A stretch of 47,798 nt of DNA from Anaerolineae bacterium. Lineage in GTDB: Bacteria > Chloroflexota > Anaerolineae > Anaerolineales > UBA11858. The position numbers and the translations under genes are program-made. Under the pieces are notes generated by a model. It was not told the DNA's origin, made no database searches, and was given only the letters and a program-made list of their open reading frames with translations. Position 1 is the first letter of the stretch. The number at the start of each line of letters is the position of its first letter. Shown piece by piece: positions 9,386 through 19,880 of the stretch. The stretch spans positions 1,385-49,182 of the forward strand of contig JACNJM010000253.1 in the NCBI GenBank assembly GCA_014382605.1, in the 5' to 3' direction.

Positions 9386-9628
9386 ATGGACACAAATCAG
9401 CACCAAACCCAAATTCTCATCGAGCGTCTGGCGCGGCTTTCTGCCGATTCGCTGTGGGCGCGGCGCGCCAGCGGGGTGCGCGCCGCGCTGGATAAGGCCC
9501 TCAGCCGCCCAGAGATAAGTGACCCGCAATATCTGGAACGTCTCATCCAGGCTGGTTTTGAACTGCTCGAAAAAGCCGCGTGTGAATTGCCTTACGATAA
9601 CATTGACAAATCCGGCGGCATTGACTAG
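9386..9628 (+). CDS. Small hypothetical protein (about 80 aa)
   Basis: ORF restarted at MDTNQHQTQILIERLARLSADSLWARRASGVRAALDKAL; amphipathic helical look, in the gap before the promoter at 9603. Confidence 0.5.
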   Translation: MDTNQHQTQILIERLARLSADSLWARRASGVRAALDKALSRPEISDPQYLERLIQAGFELLEKAACELPYDNIDKSGGID

Positions 9629-9631
9629 AAT
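9603..9631 (+). promoter_or_regulatory. Consensus-like promoter for the trans-sulfuration leader
   Basis: TTGACA (9603-9608), 17-nt spacer, TAGAAT (9626-9631). Confidence 0.7.
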
Positions 9632-9641
9632 TCGCCCCAAT

Positions 9642-9749
9642 ATGTTTACTACCACCTTGATCTCCCTCGGCATTTTTGCCACAATGATGAGCGTGTTGAT
9701 GCCCCGCTCGCGGGCTTGGGTGGTCGCGTCTCGCAGACGCAGGCATTAG
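9642..9749 (+). CDS. Putative leader peptide MFTTTLISLGIFATMMSVLMPRSRAWVVASRRRRH (35 aa)
   Basis: ATG lies about 2-4 nt from the predicted TSS (near-leaderless); internal Met codons 15, 16, 20; followed by a terminator hairpin before the structural gene. Confidence 0.5.
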   Translation: MFTTTLISLGIFATMMSVLMPRSRAWVVASRRRRH

Positions 9750-9774
9750 AACGTACATATCTTTTGCACAATAG

Positions 9775-9797
9775 GCCGCCCAATCGGGCGGCTTTTT
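9775..9797 (+). terminator. Intrinsic terminator, candidate attenuator
   Basis: gccgccc-aatc-gggcggc-ttttt. Confidence 0.8.
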
Positions 9798-9821
9798 GAT
9801 TCCCACAAGGAGAATGTTTGT

Positions 9822-11060
9822 ATGGCTTACCCTACCATATCTACCCAGGCACCCCCCATCGAACCCAAATCAAATGGTTTCGGCCCCTCTACCCAATCTG
9901 TGCATGGGGGGCGGAGCGCCAACCCCTATAACGCGGTAACCGAACCCATCATACAGACAGCCACCTACACCTTCGCGGATACTGCCGCTGTGTGTGCCTA
10001 TAAAGACGCCTATCTCATGGGCGATGCTGGCGGTGTGATCGAATATGGACGTTATGGCAACCCTACCGTATCCGCGGCTGAGGCGCGCCTGGCGGCTCTC
10101 GAAAGCGCTGACGATGCCCTGCTCTATGCTTCGGGCATGGCGGCGATTACCAGCGTGGTGCTGTCGATGTTGCCGACCGGCTCGCATATTGTCCTCACCG
10201 ACGACTGTTATCGTCGCACGCGTGAATTTGCGCTGACGTTTCTCAAACGCCTGGGGATTGGTTGCACGATTGTGCCGATGGGTGATTATCAGGCTCTCGA
10301 AGATGCCATCTGCCCGGAGACACGCCTGCTGATCTCCGAGTCGCCAACCAACCCCTATTTGCGGGTGCTGGATATGGAACGTTTTGTGGAAGTCGCTCGC
10401 CGTCGTAAAGTCAGGACAATGGTGGATGCCACCTTTGCCACGCCGGTCAATATCCAGCCCCTGGCGTGGGGCGTGGACCTGGTGGTGCATTCTGCCTCTA
10501 AATATCTTGCCGGGCATAATGATTTGCTCGCCGGGGTGGTGGCTGGAGAGGCAGGGCTGATTGCCTCGCTGCGCGGTCCGCTGGGCGTGTTGGGTGGAAT
10601 TATTGATCCCAACAACGCCAATTTGGTACTGCGCGGCGTCAAAACCCTGGCCTTGCGTGTCGAGCAGCAAAACCAGAGCGGGATGAAGGTTGCCCAATTC
10701 TTGGAAGCGCATCCCAAAATCGAGCAGGTTTGGTATCCGGGGCTATCCTCTCACCCCGATCACAGAGTCGCCATCCAACAGATGAAAGGTTTCGGAGGGG
10801 TGGTATCCTTTACCGTGCGCGGCGGTTTGGAAGCAACCTCCCGCTTCATTGACAATCTGCAACTCTCGCAGATTGCGACCTCATTGGGCGGCACGGAATC
10901 GCTCGTCATTCAACCGGCACTGATGACCTATTATGAGTTCTCACCGGAAGAGCGCGCTGGAATGGGCATCCGAGATAATCTGGTGCGTCTGGCGCTCGGC
11001 ATTGAGGATGCACAAGACCTGATCACTGATTTGGCTCAGGCCTTGGCAATGGCGCCGTGA
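9822..11060 (+). CDS. PLP-dependent trans-sulfuration enzyme (cystathionine gamma-synthase/lyase family)
   Basis: STQSVHGG, RYGNPTVSAAEARLAALE, SASKYLAGHNDLLAGVV (PLP Lys), GGTESLVIQPALMT. Confidence 0.92.
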   Translation: MAYPTISTQAPPIEPKSNGFGPSTQSVHGGRSANPYNAVTEPIIQTATYTFADTAAVCAYKDAYLMGDAGGVIEYGRYGNPTVSAAEARLAALESADDALLYASGMAAITSVVLSMLPTGSHIVLTDDCYRRTREFALTFLKRLGIGCTIVPMGDYQALEDAICPETRLLISESPTNPYLRVLDMERFVEVARRRKVRTMVDATFATPVNIQPLAWGVDLVVHSASKYLAGHNDLLAGVVAGEAGLIASLRGPLGVLGGIIDPNNANLVLRGVKTLALRVEQQNQSGMKVAQFLEAHPKIEQVWYPGLSSHPDHRVAIQQMKGFGGVVSFTVRGGLEATSRFIDNLQLSQIATSLGGTESLVIQPALMTYYEFSPEERAGMGIRDNLVRLALGIEDAQDLITDLAQALAMAP

Positions 11061-11095
11061 TTTTTAGACCTTTACGCAATTTTTACACTTAGCGG

Positions 11096-11124
11096 TTGAC
11101 AGTTCTTGTGCCCTTGGGTACAAT
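11096..11124 (+). promoter_or_regulatory. Consensus sigma70-type promoter of the ilv operon
   Basis: TTGACA (11096-11101), 17-nt spacer, TACAAT (11119-11124). Confidence 0.8.
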
Positions 11125-11167
11125 CCCGCCCAATATTGAGACAGCCGGAACGCCCGGCAAAAAAATT

Positions 11168-11281
11168 ATGCCAAATTTATTTGTTTTGTTTATCTTTATC
11201 CTGATTAGCCTTTTGGTTCTTATCCTTGGGATTACGAACCCCGTTTCCGTTTGGGCAGTTAGGAAAGTGACGAGCAGATAA
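11168..11281 (+). CDS. Putative ilv leader peptide (37 aa) MPNLFVLFIFILISLLVLILGITNPVSVWAVRKVTSR
   Basis: 18 of 37 residues are Leu/Ile/Val; between promoter and terminator upstream of ilvD. Confidence 0.7.
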   Translation: MPNLFVLFIFILISLLVLILGITNPVSVWAVRKVTSR

Positions 11282-11309
11282 CAGCAAAACACATTCCAAG
11301 AGTTAGAGC

Positions 11310-11339
11310 AAAGGGCTGCCCACACGGGCAGCCCTTTTT
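11310..11339 (+). terminator. Intrinsic terminator, ilv attenuator
   Basis: aaagggctgccc-acac-gggcagcccttttt, perfect stem, 15 nt before the ilvD ATG. Confidence 0.88.
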
Positions 11340-11353
11340 GATTAGGTGAAATT

Positions 11354-13021
11354 ATGCGATCTGACATCATCAAAAAAGGCTATGAGCGAGCGCCCCACCG
11401 ATCGTTATTGAAAGCTACCGGCGTGGTTAAAGACGGCGATTTTGACAAACCCTTCATTGCCATTGTCAATTCGTATATTGATATTGTCCCCGGTCATGTT
11501 CACCTGCAAGAGTTTGGCCGCCAAATCAAAGAAGCTGTGCGCGCAGCGGGTGGTGTGCCCTTTGAGTTTAATACTATCGGCGTGGACGATGGCATTGCGA
11601 TGGGACATGAAGGTATGAAATTTAGTTTACCCTCGCGCGAGCTGATCGCCGACAGCGTCGAGACGATGATCCAGGCGCACCAGTTCGACGGTATGGTCTG
11701 TATTCCCAACTGCGACAAAATTGTGCCCGGTATGGCGATGGCGGCTTTGCGTGTTGACATACCGGCGATTTTCATATCCGGTGGGGCGATGGCGGCTGGC
11801 CGTACCCCCGACGGCGAGGTCGTTGACCTGATTTCGGTTTTCGAGGGCGTAGGGGCTTATAAAGCTGGAAAGATTGACGAAGCACGTTTGAAATTACTGG
11901 AAGATTATGGCTGCCCTTCGTGTGGCTCCTGTTCCGGGTTGTTCACAGCCAATTCAATGAACTGCCTGCTGGAGGCCCTGGGGCTGGCTTTGCCCTTCAA
12001 CGGATCGGCGCTGGCGTTGAGCGAGGAGCGTGAGGCGTTAGCTCAACGCGCTGCCCGGCAGATTTTACGCCTGGTCGAAAGCGACCTGACCCCACGGAAA
12101 ATTGTGACCCCCGAAGCGATTGATGATGCCTTTGCGCTGGATATGGCGATGGGCGGTAGCACCAATACCGTGCTGCACACCCTGGCATTGGCCCACGAGG
12201 CCGGGATCGAGTACGACCTGGCGCGCATTAACAAAATCGCCGAGCGAGTGCCGCATCTGTGCAAGGTTAGCCCATCGGGCAAGTGGCATATGGAAGATGT
12301 GCACCGCGCTGGTGGAGTCCCCGCCATTTTGAATGAAATCGCGAAAGCAGGAAATACTTTATCGTTAGATCGTCCCACTGTGGCGGGGACATCGTTGGGG
12401 GAATCAATCGCCGGGCATAATATCCGCGATTTTGATGTCATCCACCCCATTGGGAGTCCGCATTCCGCTCAGGGCGGGTTGTCCATCTTGTTCGGGAATC
12501 TGGCTCCCGATGGTGGCGTTGTTAAAGCCGGAGGCGTGGCTCCATCTATGCGCAAACATAGTGGTCCGGCGCGCATCTACGAAAGTCAGGACGAAGCCAT
12601 GCGCGGGATTTTGAATCATGAGGTGCAAGAAGGCGATGTGGTTGTGATCCGCTATGAAGGCCCGCGCGGCGGCCCAGGGATGCAGGAGATGCTTTCGCCG
12701 ACTTCGGCGATTATGGGTATGGGGCTGGGCGAGAAGGTGGCCTTGATTACGGATGGGCGTTTTTCGGGCGGGACGCGTGGCGCCTGTATTGGGCATGTTA
12801 GCCCCGAAGCAGCAGCGCGCGGCCCAATTGCCTCCCTGCAAGATGGTGACATGATCGAAATTGACTTGGACGAACGAAAATTAGCCGTTCGTCTGAGCGA
12901 TGCGGAGATTCAAGCGCGCCTGGATGCGCTGCCCGCATTTGAGGCGCATACAAAGAGTTCCTGGTTGCGGCGTTACTCGCGCATGGTGACGAGCGCTAAT
13001 CAGGGCGCTGTATTGGTGTAA
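11354..13021 (+). CDS. ilvD: Dihydroxy-acid dehydratase
   Basis: 555 aa; [68 protein letters not shown]. Confidence 0.97.
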   Translation: MRSDIIKKGYERAPHRSLLKATGVVKDGDFDKPFIAIVNSYIDIVPGHVHLQEFGRQIKEAVRAAGGVPFEFNTIGVDDGIAMGHEGMKFSLPSRELIADSVETMIQAHQFDGMVCIPNCDKIVPGMAMAALRVDIPAIFISGGAMAAGRTPDGEVVDLISVFEGVGAYKAGKIDEARLKLLEDYGCPSCGSCSGLFTANSMNCLLEALGLALPFNGSALALSEEREALAQRAARQILRLVESDLTPRKIVTPEAIDDAFALDMAMGGSTNTVLHTLALAHEAGIEYDLARINKIAERVPHLCKVSPSGKWHMEDVHRAGGVPAILNEIAKAGNTLSLDRPTVAGTSLGESIAGHNIRDFDVIHPIGSPHSAQGGLSILFGNLAPDGGVVKAGGVAPSMRKHSGPARIYESQDEAMRGILNHEVQEGDVVVIRYEGPRGGPGMQEMLSPTSAIMGMGLGEKVALITDGRFSGGTRGACIGHVSPEAAARGPIASLQDGDMIEIDLDERKLAVRLSDAEIQARLDALPAFEAHTKSSWLRRYSRMVTSANQGAVLV

Positions 13022-13112
13022 GTAAGGAAACAGATGATTATGTAATTAGGGATGCCCCCCTGAGTGACTAATCCCAAATTACCGAAGACCTTTTTTAAGA
13101 GGAGAAGCAATT

Positions 13113-14795
13113 ATGAAAAAAACAGGCGCAGAGATTATGTGGGAATGCATGGTGCGTGAAGGTGTAGATGTTGCCTTTGGGTATCCTGGTGGATCGATTA
13201 TGCCAGTACATGATGCCATGCTCAATTATCCGGTGCATCACGTGCTCACTCGCCATGAGCAGGGTGCCGCGCATATGGCAGATGGCTATGCCCGCGCATC
13301 TGGAAAAGTTGGGGTTGTGTTGGCAACTTCGGGTCCGGGCGCTACGAATCTGGTCACCGGTATTGCCACGGCTATGATGGATTCATCCCCGATGGTTTGT
13401 ATCACTGGGCAGGTTCACTCGCATTTGATTGGCGGAGATGCCTTTCAGGAGACGGATGTAACCGGTATCACATTGCCAATTACCAAGCATAATTATTTGA
13501 TTACGCGTGCCGACGAAGTTGCCCAGGTGGTGCGGGAGGCGTTTCATATTGCCCGCAGCGGGCGTCCTGGCCCAGTTCTGATCGATTTTTGTAAGAATGC
13601 ACAAATTGAAGTTACCGAGTTTAAATACTCCGAAGAAGTATCGCTGCCGGGATACAAGCCCCCCAAACATGCCCCGGTAGCCGATTTGGAAAAAGCGGTT
13701 GAATTGATTGCTAAATCTGAGCGTCCGGTGATTTTAGCCGGGCATGGCGTGTTGATGTCGGGCGCAATGGAAGAATTGCAGATTCTGGCAGTTAAAACCC
13801 AAACTCCCGTAGCGATGACATTGCTGGGATTGGGCGGCTTGCCTGCTTCGCACGAACTTAGCCTGGGGATGATGGGCATGCATGGCGAAGCCTATGCCAA
13901 TAACGCTATTCAGAATTCGGATTTGATTTTAGCGCTGGGTATGCGTTTTGATGACCGTGTAACGGGCAATTTGCGCACCTATGCACCGCGCGCCCGCAAA
14001 ATCCACGTGGAAATTGATCCTTCCGAAGTGCATAAAAACGTCACCGTGGATGTGCCATTGGTGGGCGATTTAAAGACCGTACTCACCGATATGATCCCCA
14101 TGCTCGATGAATATGAGCATGAAACATGGATGGAACAAATTGCAGGGTGGAAAGCCGAAGCCGAAGATCGCAGCATTATGTCGTGGCCGGATGATGGCAA
14201 ACTCTACACGGCTCATGCCATCCGCGCTTTATGGAATGCGACCAATGGCGATTCGATTGTGGCAACCGGCGTTGGTCAGCATCAGATGTGGGCGGCGCAA
14301 TATTACCACTTTGAACTGCCCTATCGCCTGGTGACTTCGGGCGGTGCGGGGACAATGGGCTTCGGATTGCCATCTGCTATCGGAGCCTGGTTTGCCCACA
14401 AAGAAAAAGAAGTTTGGCTGATCGATGGAGATGGCAGTTTCCAGATGACTCAGGCCGAACTTTCCACTGCCGTGCAGGAAGGCGCTAACGTCAAGATTGC
14501 GATTATGAATAACAACTTCCTGGGAATGGTGCGCCAATGGCAGGAATTCTTCTTCGACAAGCGCTATGCGGCTACTCCGATGACCGGACCTGACTTCACC
14601 AAGATTGCCGATGCGCATGGTATTCCGGCCCGTCTGGTGACCAAACCGGAGGAAGTTTTTGATGCATTTACTTTTGCTCAGGAAACACCCGGCCCGGTTG
14701 TGCTGGAATTCCGTGTTGAAAAAGAAGAAGCTGTTTACCCAATGGTGCCCTCTGGGGCTGATCTGGACGATATGATCCGGCGACCGGTTCGATAG
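13113..14795 (+). CDS. ilvB: Acetolactate synthase large subunit
   Basis: 560 aa; FGYPGGSIMPVHDAML, ATSGPGATNLVTGIATAMMDSSPMVCITGQV, TPP motif GDGSFQMTQAELSTAVQEGANVKIAIMNNN. Confidence 0.97.
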   Translation: MKKTGAEIMWECMVREGVDVAFGYPGGSIMPVHDAMLNYPVHHVLTRHEQGAAHMADGYARASGKVGVVLATSGPGATNLVTGIATAMMDSSPMVCITGQVHSHLIGGDAFQETDVTGITLPITKHNYLITRADEVAQVVREAFHIARSGRPGPVLIDFCKNAQIEVTEFKYSEEVSLPGYKPPKHAPVADLEKAVELIAKSERPVILAGHGVLMSGAMEELQILAVKTQTPVAMTLLGLGGLPASHELSLGMMGMHGEAYANNAIQNSDLILALGMRFDDRVTGNLRTYAPRARKIHVEIDPSEVHKNVTVDVPLVGDLKTVLTDMIPMLDEYEHETWMEQIAGWKAEAEDRSIMSWPDDGKLYTAHAIRALWNATNGDSIVATGVGQHQMWAAQYYHFELPYRLVTSGGAGTMGFGLPSAIGAWFAHKEKEVWLIDGDGSFQMTQAELSTAVQEGANVKIAIMNNNFLGMVRQWQEFFFDKRYAATPMTGPDFTKIADAHGIPARLVTKPEEVFDAFTFAQETPGPVVLEFRVEKEEAVYPMVPSGADLDDMIRRPVR

Positions 14796-14887
14796 GGATA
14801 TTAGGCAGTCGCCAGTAGACGGTAACCAGTTTTAAACAATTGGAAACTAATGATCTGAATGCTGGCTGCTGAAAGTAGGAGAATCTT

Positions 14888-15421
14888 ATGCAACATACAT
14901 TATTTGCCTTAGTTGAAAATAGGCCCGGTGTGTTGAACCGGGTAGCATCTTTGTTCCGCCGTCGCAACTTCAATATCGAATCGCTCAATGTTGGGCGTAC
15001 AGAAACCCCCGACATCTCGCGCATGACCATTGTGATGGATAGCAAAGACGTGGATGTGCGCATCGTAGAAGCTAATTTGTATAAATTAGTCAATGTAATT
15101 GATGTTCAGGATGTCACCAACCAACCTGCGGTGGCTCGTGATTTGGCGCTGATCAAGGTGAAAGCTGACCCGGAACACCGTGGTGAAATCACAAGTCTGG
15201 CCTCTATCTTTCGGGCAAAAATTGTCGATGTTGCGCCCGATTCGGTGATTGTGGAGATTGCAGGCACCGAAGACAAGATCGAGAGTTTGGTTGAGCTTTT
15301 GCGCCCCATCGGCATTTTGGAAATGGTGCGAACCGGTCAGGTTGCCATGATGCGTGGCACGGGCGCGGGTGTGCGCCATACACCAGGCGCGCATGGAAAC
15401 GGGAATGGCAAGAGCCATTAG
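14888..15421 (+). CDS. ilvN: Acetolactate synthase small subunit
   Basis: ACT domain: LFALVENRPGVLNRVASLFRRRNFNIESLNVGRTE; 177 aa. Confidence 0.95.
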   Translation: MQHTLFALVENRPGVLNRVASLFRRRNFNIESLNVGRTETPDISRMTIVMDSKDVDVRIVEANLYKLVNVIDVQDVTNQPAVARDLALIKVKADPEHRGEITSLASIFRAKIVDVAPDSVIVEIAGTEDKIESLVELLRPIGILEMVRTGQVAMMRGTGAGVRHTPGAHGNGNGKSH

Positions 15422-15434
15422 CAGTATTTAATGA

Positions 15435-16472
<1,038 letters not shown>

Positions 16473-16485
16473 CCTTTTTAGAAAT

Positions 16486-16525
16486 TTACGATGCAACATT
16501 CAAATATTTGAACGTTGCATCGTAA
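16486..16525. repeat. 40-nt near-perfect palindrome between ilvC and leuA
   Basis: ttacgatgcaac-a-ttcaaatatttgaa-c-gttgcatcgtaa; one mismatch per half-site. Confidence 0.75.
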
Positions 16526-16541
16526 TAAAGTGAGTTGGTCT

Positions 16542-18188
16542 ATGAACAACAACTACGTCCGTATCTTTGATACCACCCTGCGTGATGGCGAGCAATCCCC
16601 TGGGGCAACCCTGACCTCCGTTGAAAAGCTGGAGATCGCCCGCGGGCTGGCGCGTTTGGGTGTGGATATAATCGAAGCCGGGTTCCCGGCGGCCTCACCG
16701 GATGACTTCGAAGGTGTGCGCCGCATCGCCGTGGAAGTGGGGAATCCGCCCGAGGGCGTAGATGACCCCGATTATCGCGTCCCCACCATCTGTGGGCTGG
16801 CCCGTGCCACCCAAAAAGATATTGACGCGGCCTGGGGGGCGATCCAATCTGCCAAAAAACCGCGCATCCACACTTTTTTGGCAACTTCCCCCATCCACAT
16901 GCAATACAAGTTGCGCATGGATCCCGAAGAAGTTGTTGACCAGGTGCGCGAGATGGTTGCTTACGCGAAATCTTTGTGTGATGATGTCGAATTTTCACCC
17001 GAAGACGCCGGACGCAGTGATCCAGAATTTCTCTATTTGGTGCTGGGCGAAGCGATCAAGGCCGGGGCGACCACGCTCAATATCCCCGATACAGTGGGCT
17101 ACACCACGCCCGAAGAGTTCGGCGCCCTGATTGCCGGAATCGTGGAGCACACGCCGGGCATCGAAAACGCGGTTGTCTCGGTGCATTGCCATGACGATCT
17201 TGGTCTGGCAACCGCCAACGCGCTGGCAGGCATTCAGGCCGGGGCGCGTCAGGCCGAAGTAACCATGAACGGAATTGGTGAGCGCGCCGGAAACACATCG
17301 CTCGAAGAAGTGGTCATGGCGCTAAAAACCCGCCAGCCGGTCTACAACCTGGAAACAGGTATCGATACTACGCAGATCACGCGCATCAGCCGCATGGTTT
17401 CAAATTACACCGGAATGCCAGTGCAGCCGAATAAGGCCATCGTTGGGGCGAATGCCTTTGCCCACGAAGCCGGAATTCATCAGGATGGGATGCTCAAAAA
17501 CAACAGCACCTATGAGATCATGAAACCTGAAACGGTGGGTTTGCACCGCTCTCGTCTGGTGTTAGGCAAACATTCGGGCCGCCATGCCTTGCGTGTGCGT
17601 CTCGAAGAATTGGGCTATGGGCTGGAAGGCGAAGAACTGGATCGAGCGTTCCAAAGTTTTAAAGAATTGGCCGATAAGAAGAAAACCATCACGGATGCCG
17701 ATTTGGAAGCTCTGGTAGAAGATCTAATGGACCGCGTCAGCGAAATCTACAGCCTGGATGGTTTGCAGGTGGCGTGCGGGACGATAGGGTTGCCAACCGC
17801 TACCGTACGTTTGCTTGGCCCCGATGGCGAGTTGCACATTCAAGCCGCCATTGGCACCGGCCCCGTGGATGCGGCCTATAAAGCCGTTGATGAGATTGTA
17901 AAGGTTCCGAATACGCTGCTGGAGTTCAATATCCACGCCGTGACCGAGGGAATTGATGCTATGGGTGAAGTTACTGTGCGCCTGAAAGCTAAAAACGGCT
18001 CTGTCCCGCGGCGCACATCACCCCAAAGCGGGCGCACCCGTGCGCGCACATTTGGCGGATACGGCGCGGATACCGACATCATCACCGCCAGCGTCAAAGC
18101 TTATTTGGCTGCTGTAAATAAACTGCTAGCTGCCCGTGAGCGTTCGGAAGTTTTTGAAGCGGTAATCAGTCAGCCGATAGCCAACTGA
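16542..18188 (+). CDS. leuA: 2-isopropylmalate synthase
   Basis: [48 protein letters not shown]-terminal LeuA dimer domain; start trimmed to MNNNYVRIF. Confidence 0.95.
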   Translation: MNNNYVRIFDTTLRDGEQSPGATLTSVEKLEIARGLARLGVDIIEAGFPAASPDDFEGVRRIAVEVGNPPEGVDDPDYRVPTICGLARATQKDIDAAWGAIQSAKKPRIHTFLATSPIHMQYKLRMDPEEVVDQVREMVAYAKSLCDDVEFSPEDAGRSDPEFLYLVLGEAIKAGATTLNIPDTVGYTTPEEFGALIAGIVEHTPGIENAVVSVHCHDDLGLATANALAGIQAGARQAEVTMNGIGERAGNTSLEEVVMALKTRQPVYNLETGIDTTQITRISRMVSNYTGMPVQPNKAIVGANAFAHEAGIHQDGMLKNNSTYEIMKPETVGLHRSRLVLGKHSGRHALRVRLEELGYGLEGEELDRAFQSFKELADKKKTITDADLEALVEDLMDRVSEIYSLDGLQVACGTIGLPTATVRLLGPDGELHIQAAIGTGPVDAAYKAVDEIVKVPNTLLEFNIHAVTEGIDAMGEVTVRLKAKNGSVPRRTSPQSGRTRARTFGGYGADTDIITASVKAYLAAVNKLLAARERSEVFEAVISQPIAN

Positions 18189-18244
18189 AAGACGAATTGT
18201 GTGTTCTGTAAGCTTGTCTTTATTGATGATTTAGGAGAAGAAAC

Positions 18245-18448
18245 ATGGCCGAAAAGAAAAAAGCCCCCCGTGAAAACGCCTTTGAGAAGTTCCCCCAACC
18301 GCGCACTTTCCCCTCTCAGTGGGATATGTCGGGGATGATGGCCGCTGAGGCTCCCCAGCAATATGCCGATGTGGAAGATCGCATGGAAACCTTCCCTGAG
18401 CCGCGTACTATCCCTGCCAAATGGGATGTCTCAGGATTAAAAAAATAG
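18245..18448 (+). CDS. 67-aa microprotein with internal duplication
   Basis: Good SD (taggag); [15 protein letters not shown] and [15 protein letters not shown], 34 residues apart; between leuA and leuC on the same strand. Confidence 0.75.
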   Translation: MAEKKKAPRENAFEKFPQPRTFPSQWDMSGMMAAEAPQQYADVEDRMETFPEPRTIPAKWDVSGLKK

Positions 18449-18461
18449 GCTATTTGTTCGT

Positions 18462-19880
18462 ATGAATCAATCCAACAATCCCAAAACGCTATACGAAAAA
18501 GTATGGGAAGCGCATATTGTTGCCGAAAGCGATGATGCGCCCTGCGTGCTCTATATTGACTTGCATCTCATTCATGAGGTGACATCCCCCCAAGCCTTTA
18601 GCGGTTTACGTGAAAAAGGGCTAAAAGTTCGCCGCCCAGAGCGCACCATCGCCACGATGGATCACTCCACACCAACGATTTCTCTCAGCTTCGACTCCGC
18701 GGATGATATGGCTGTTGCCCAACTTGAGCAAATCACCAAGAATTGCGCCGAATTTGGTATTACCCTCTACGATGCTGAAAGCGATGGGCGTGGCATCGTC
18801 CACGTGATCGGGCCAGAACAAGGGTTTACCCAACCTGGCAAAACTATTGTCTGCGGAGACAGCCATACATCTACACATGGCGCATTTGGCGCACTTGCCT
18901 TTGGTATCGGCACATCCGAAGTGGAGCATGTCCTCGCGACCCAATCTTTGCTGCAATCAAAATCAAAGGCGTATGAAGTCCGCTTTGAAGGTGAACTTCC
19001 CTTTGGCGTGACAGCTAAAGATATGGTTTTGGCGCTCATTGCTAAAATTGGGATTGGTGGCGGCACTGGGCATGTCTTTGAATATACAGGCGATGCAGTC
19101 AAAGCCCTCGATATGGATGGACGCATGACCCTTTGCAATATGTCCATTGAAGCCGGCGCACGAGCAGGTATGATCGCTCCCGATGAGACGACTTTTGAAT
19201 ATCTCAAAGGACGTCCCTATGCACCCCAAGGCGCTGATTGGGATGCCGCCGTTGAGAGATGGAAGCAACTTCCCTCCGATGAGGGCGCAGTTTACGACAA
19301 AACCGTCACCATCGATGTCTCCAAGCTTGAACCGATGGTGACTTACGGTACCAACCCTGAGATGGGTATCCAAATCAGTGAAAGGATACCCAGCCTGCAA
19401 AACATGGATTCTGCTGCGCAGCAATCCTCACTTGAAAAGGCACTCAGCTATATGGACCTTAAACCTGCCAGTACCTTGAAAGGGCATCCTGTAGATGTGG
19501 TTTTTATTGGCTCATGCACGAACTCACGCATGAGCGATCTTCGAGCAGCAGCGTCCATCCTGAAAGGGCGCAAAGTTGCCGATGGGTTGCGTTTGCTAGT
19601 TGTTCCCGGTTCAGAGAGTATCCGCAAACGCGCCGAAGCAGAAGGTATCGACAAAATTGTACGTGATGCAGGCGGCGAATGGCGTTTTGCCGGTTGCAGC
19701 ATGTGTTTGGCGATGAACGGTGATGAACTTGAACCTGGTCAATACGCGGTGAGTACCAGCAACCGCAATTTTGAAGGTAGGCAGGGGAAAGGCGGACGTA
19801 CCATTCTCGCCAGCCCCCTCACCGCAGCTGCCAGTGCTATCACCGGCAAAGTCACCGATCCACGTGAGATGATGCAATGA
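18462..19880 (+). CDS. leuC: 3-isopropylmalate dehydratase large subunit
   Basis: 472 aa; [59 protein letters not shown]. Confidence 0.97.
   Translation: MNQSNNPKTLYEKVWEAHIVAESDDAPCVLYIDLHLIHEVTSPQAFSGLREKGLKVRRPERTIATMDHSTPTISLSFDSADDMAVAQLEQITKNCAEFGITLYDAESDGRGIVHVIGPEQGFTQPGKTIVCGDSHTSTHGAFGALAFGIGTSEVEHVLATQSLLQSKSKAYEVRFEGELPFGVTAKDMVLALIAKIGIGGGTGHVFEYTGDAVKALDMDGRMTLCNMSIEAGARAGMIAPDETTFEYLKGRPYAPQGADWDAAVERWKQLPSDEGAVYDKTVTIDVSKLEPMVTYGTNPEMGIQISERIPSLQNMDSAAQQSSLEKALSYMDLKPASTLKGHPVDVVFIGSCTNSRMSDLRAAASILKGRKVADGLRLLVVPGSESIRKRAEAEGIDKIVRDAGGEWRFAGCSMCLAMNGDELEPGQYAVSTSNRNFEGRQGKGGRTILASPLTAAASAITGKVTDPREMMQ

Noticed and set aside
8720-9682. 320-aa minus-strand ORF antisense to the YpdA-like gene
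   Set aside because: Shadow ORF of a high-GC coding frame; no recognisable motifs and the plus frame is clearly a flavoprotein.
9870-10712. 280-aa minus-strand ORF antisense to the trans-sulfuration gene
   Set aside because: Low-complexity His/Gly/Arg composition typical of antisense frames; plus strand encodes a clear PLP enzyme.
11096-11281. Leader ORF read as a LapA/DUF1049-like membrane protein (LVLILGITNPVSVWAV)
   Set aside because: Resemblance is limited to a single hydrophobic stretch; promoter spacing, Leu/Ile/Val codons, antiterminator complementarity and terminator before ilvD fit attenuation better. Kept as an alternative.
11125-11353. T-box riboswitch upstream of ilvD
   Set aside because: No T-box-like AGGGTGGTACCGCG motif was seen in the leader.
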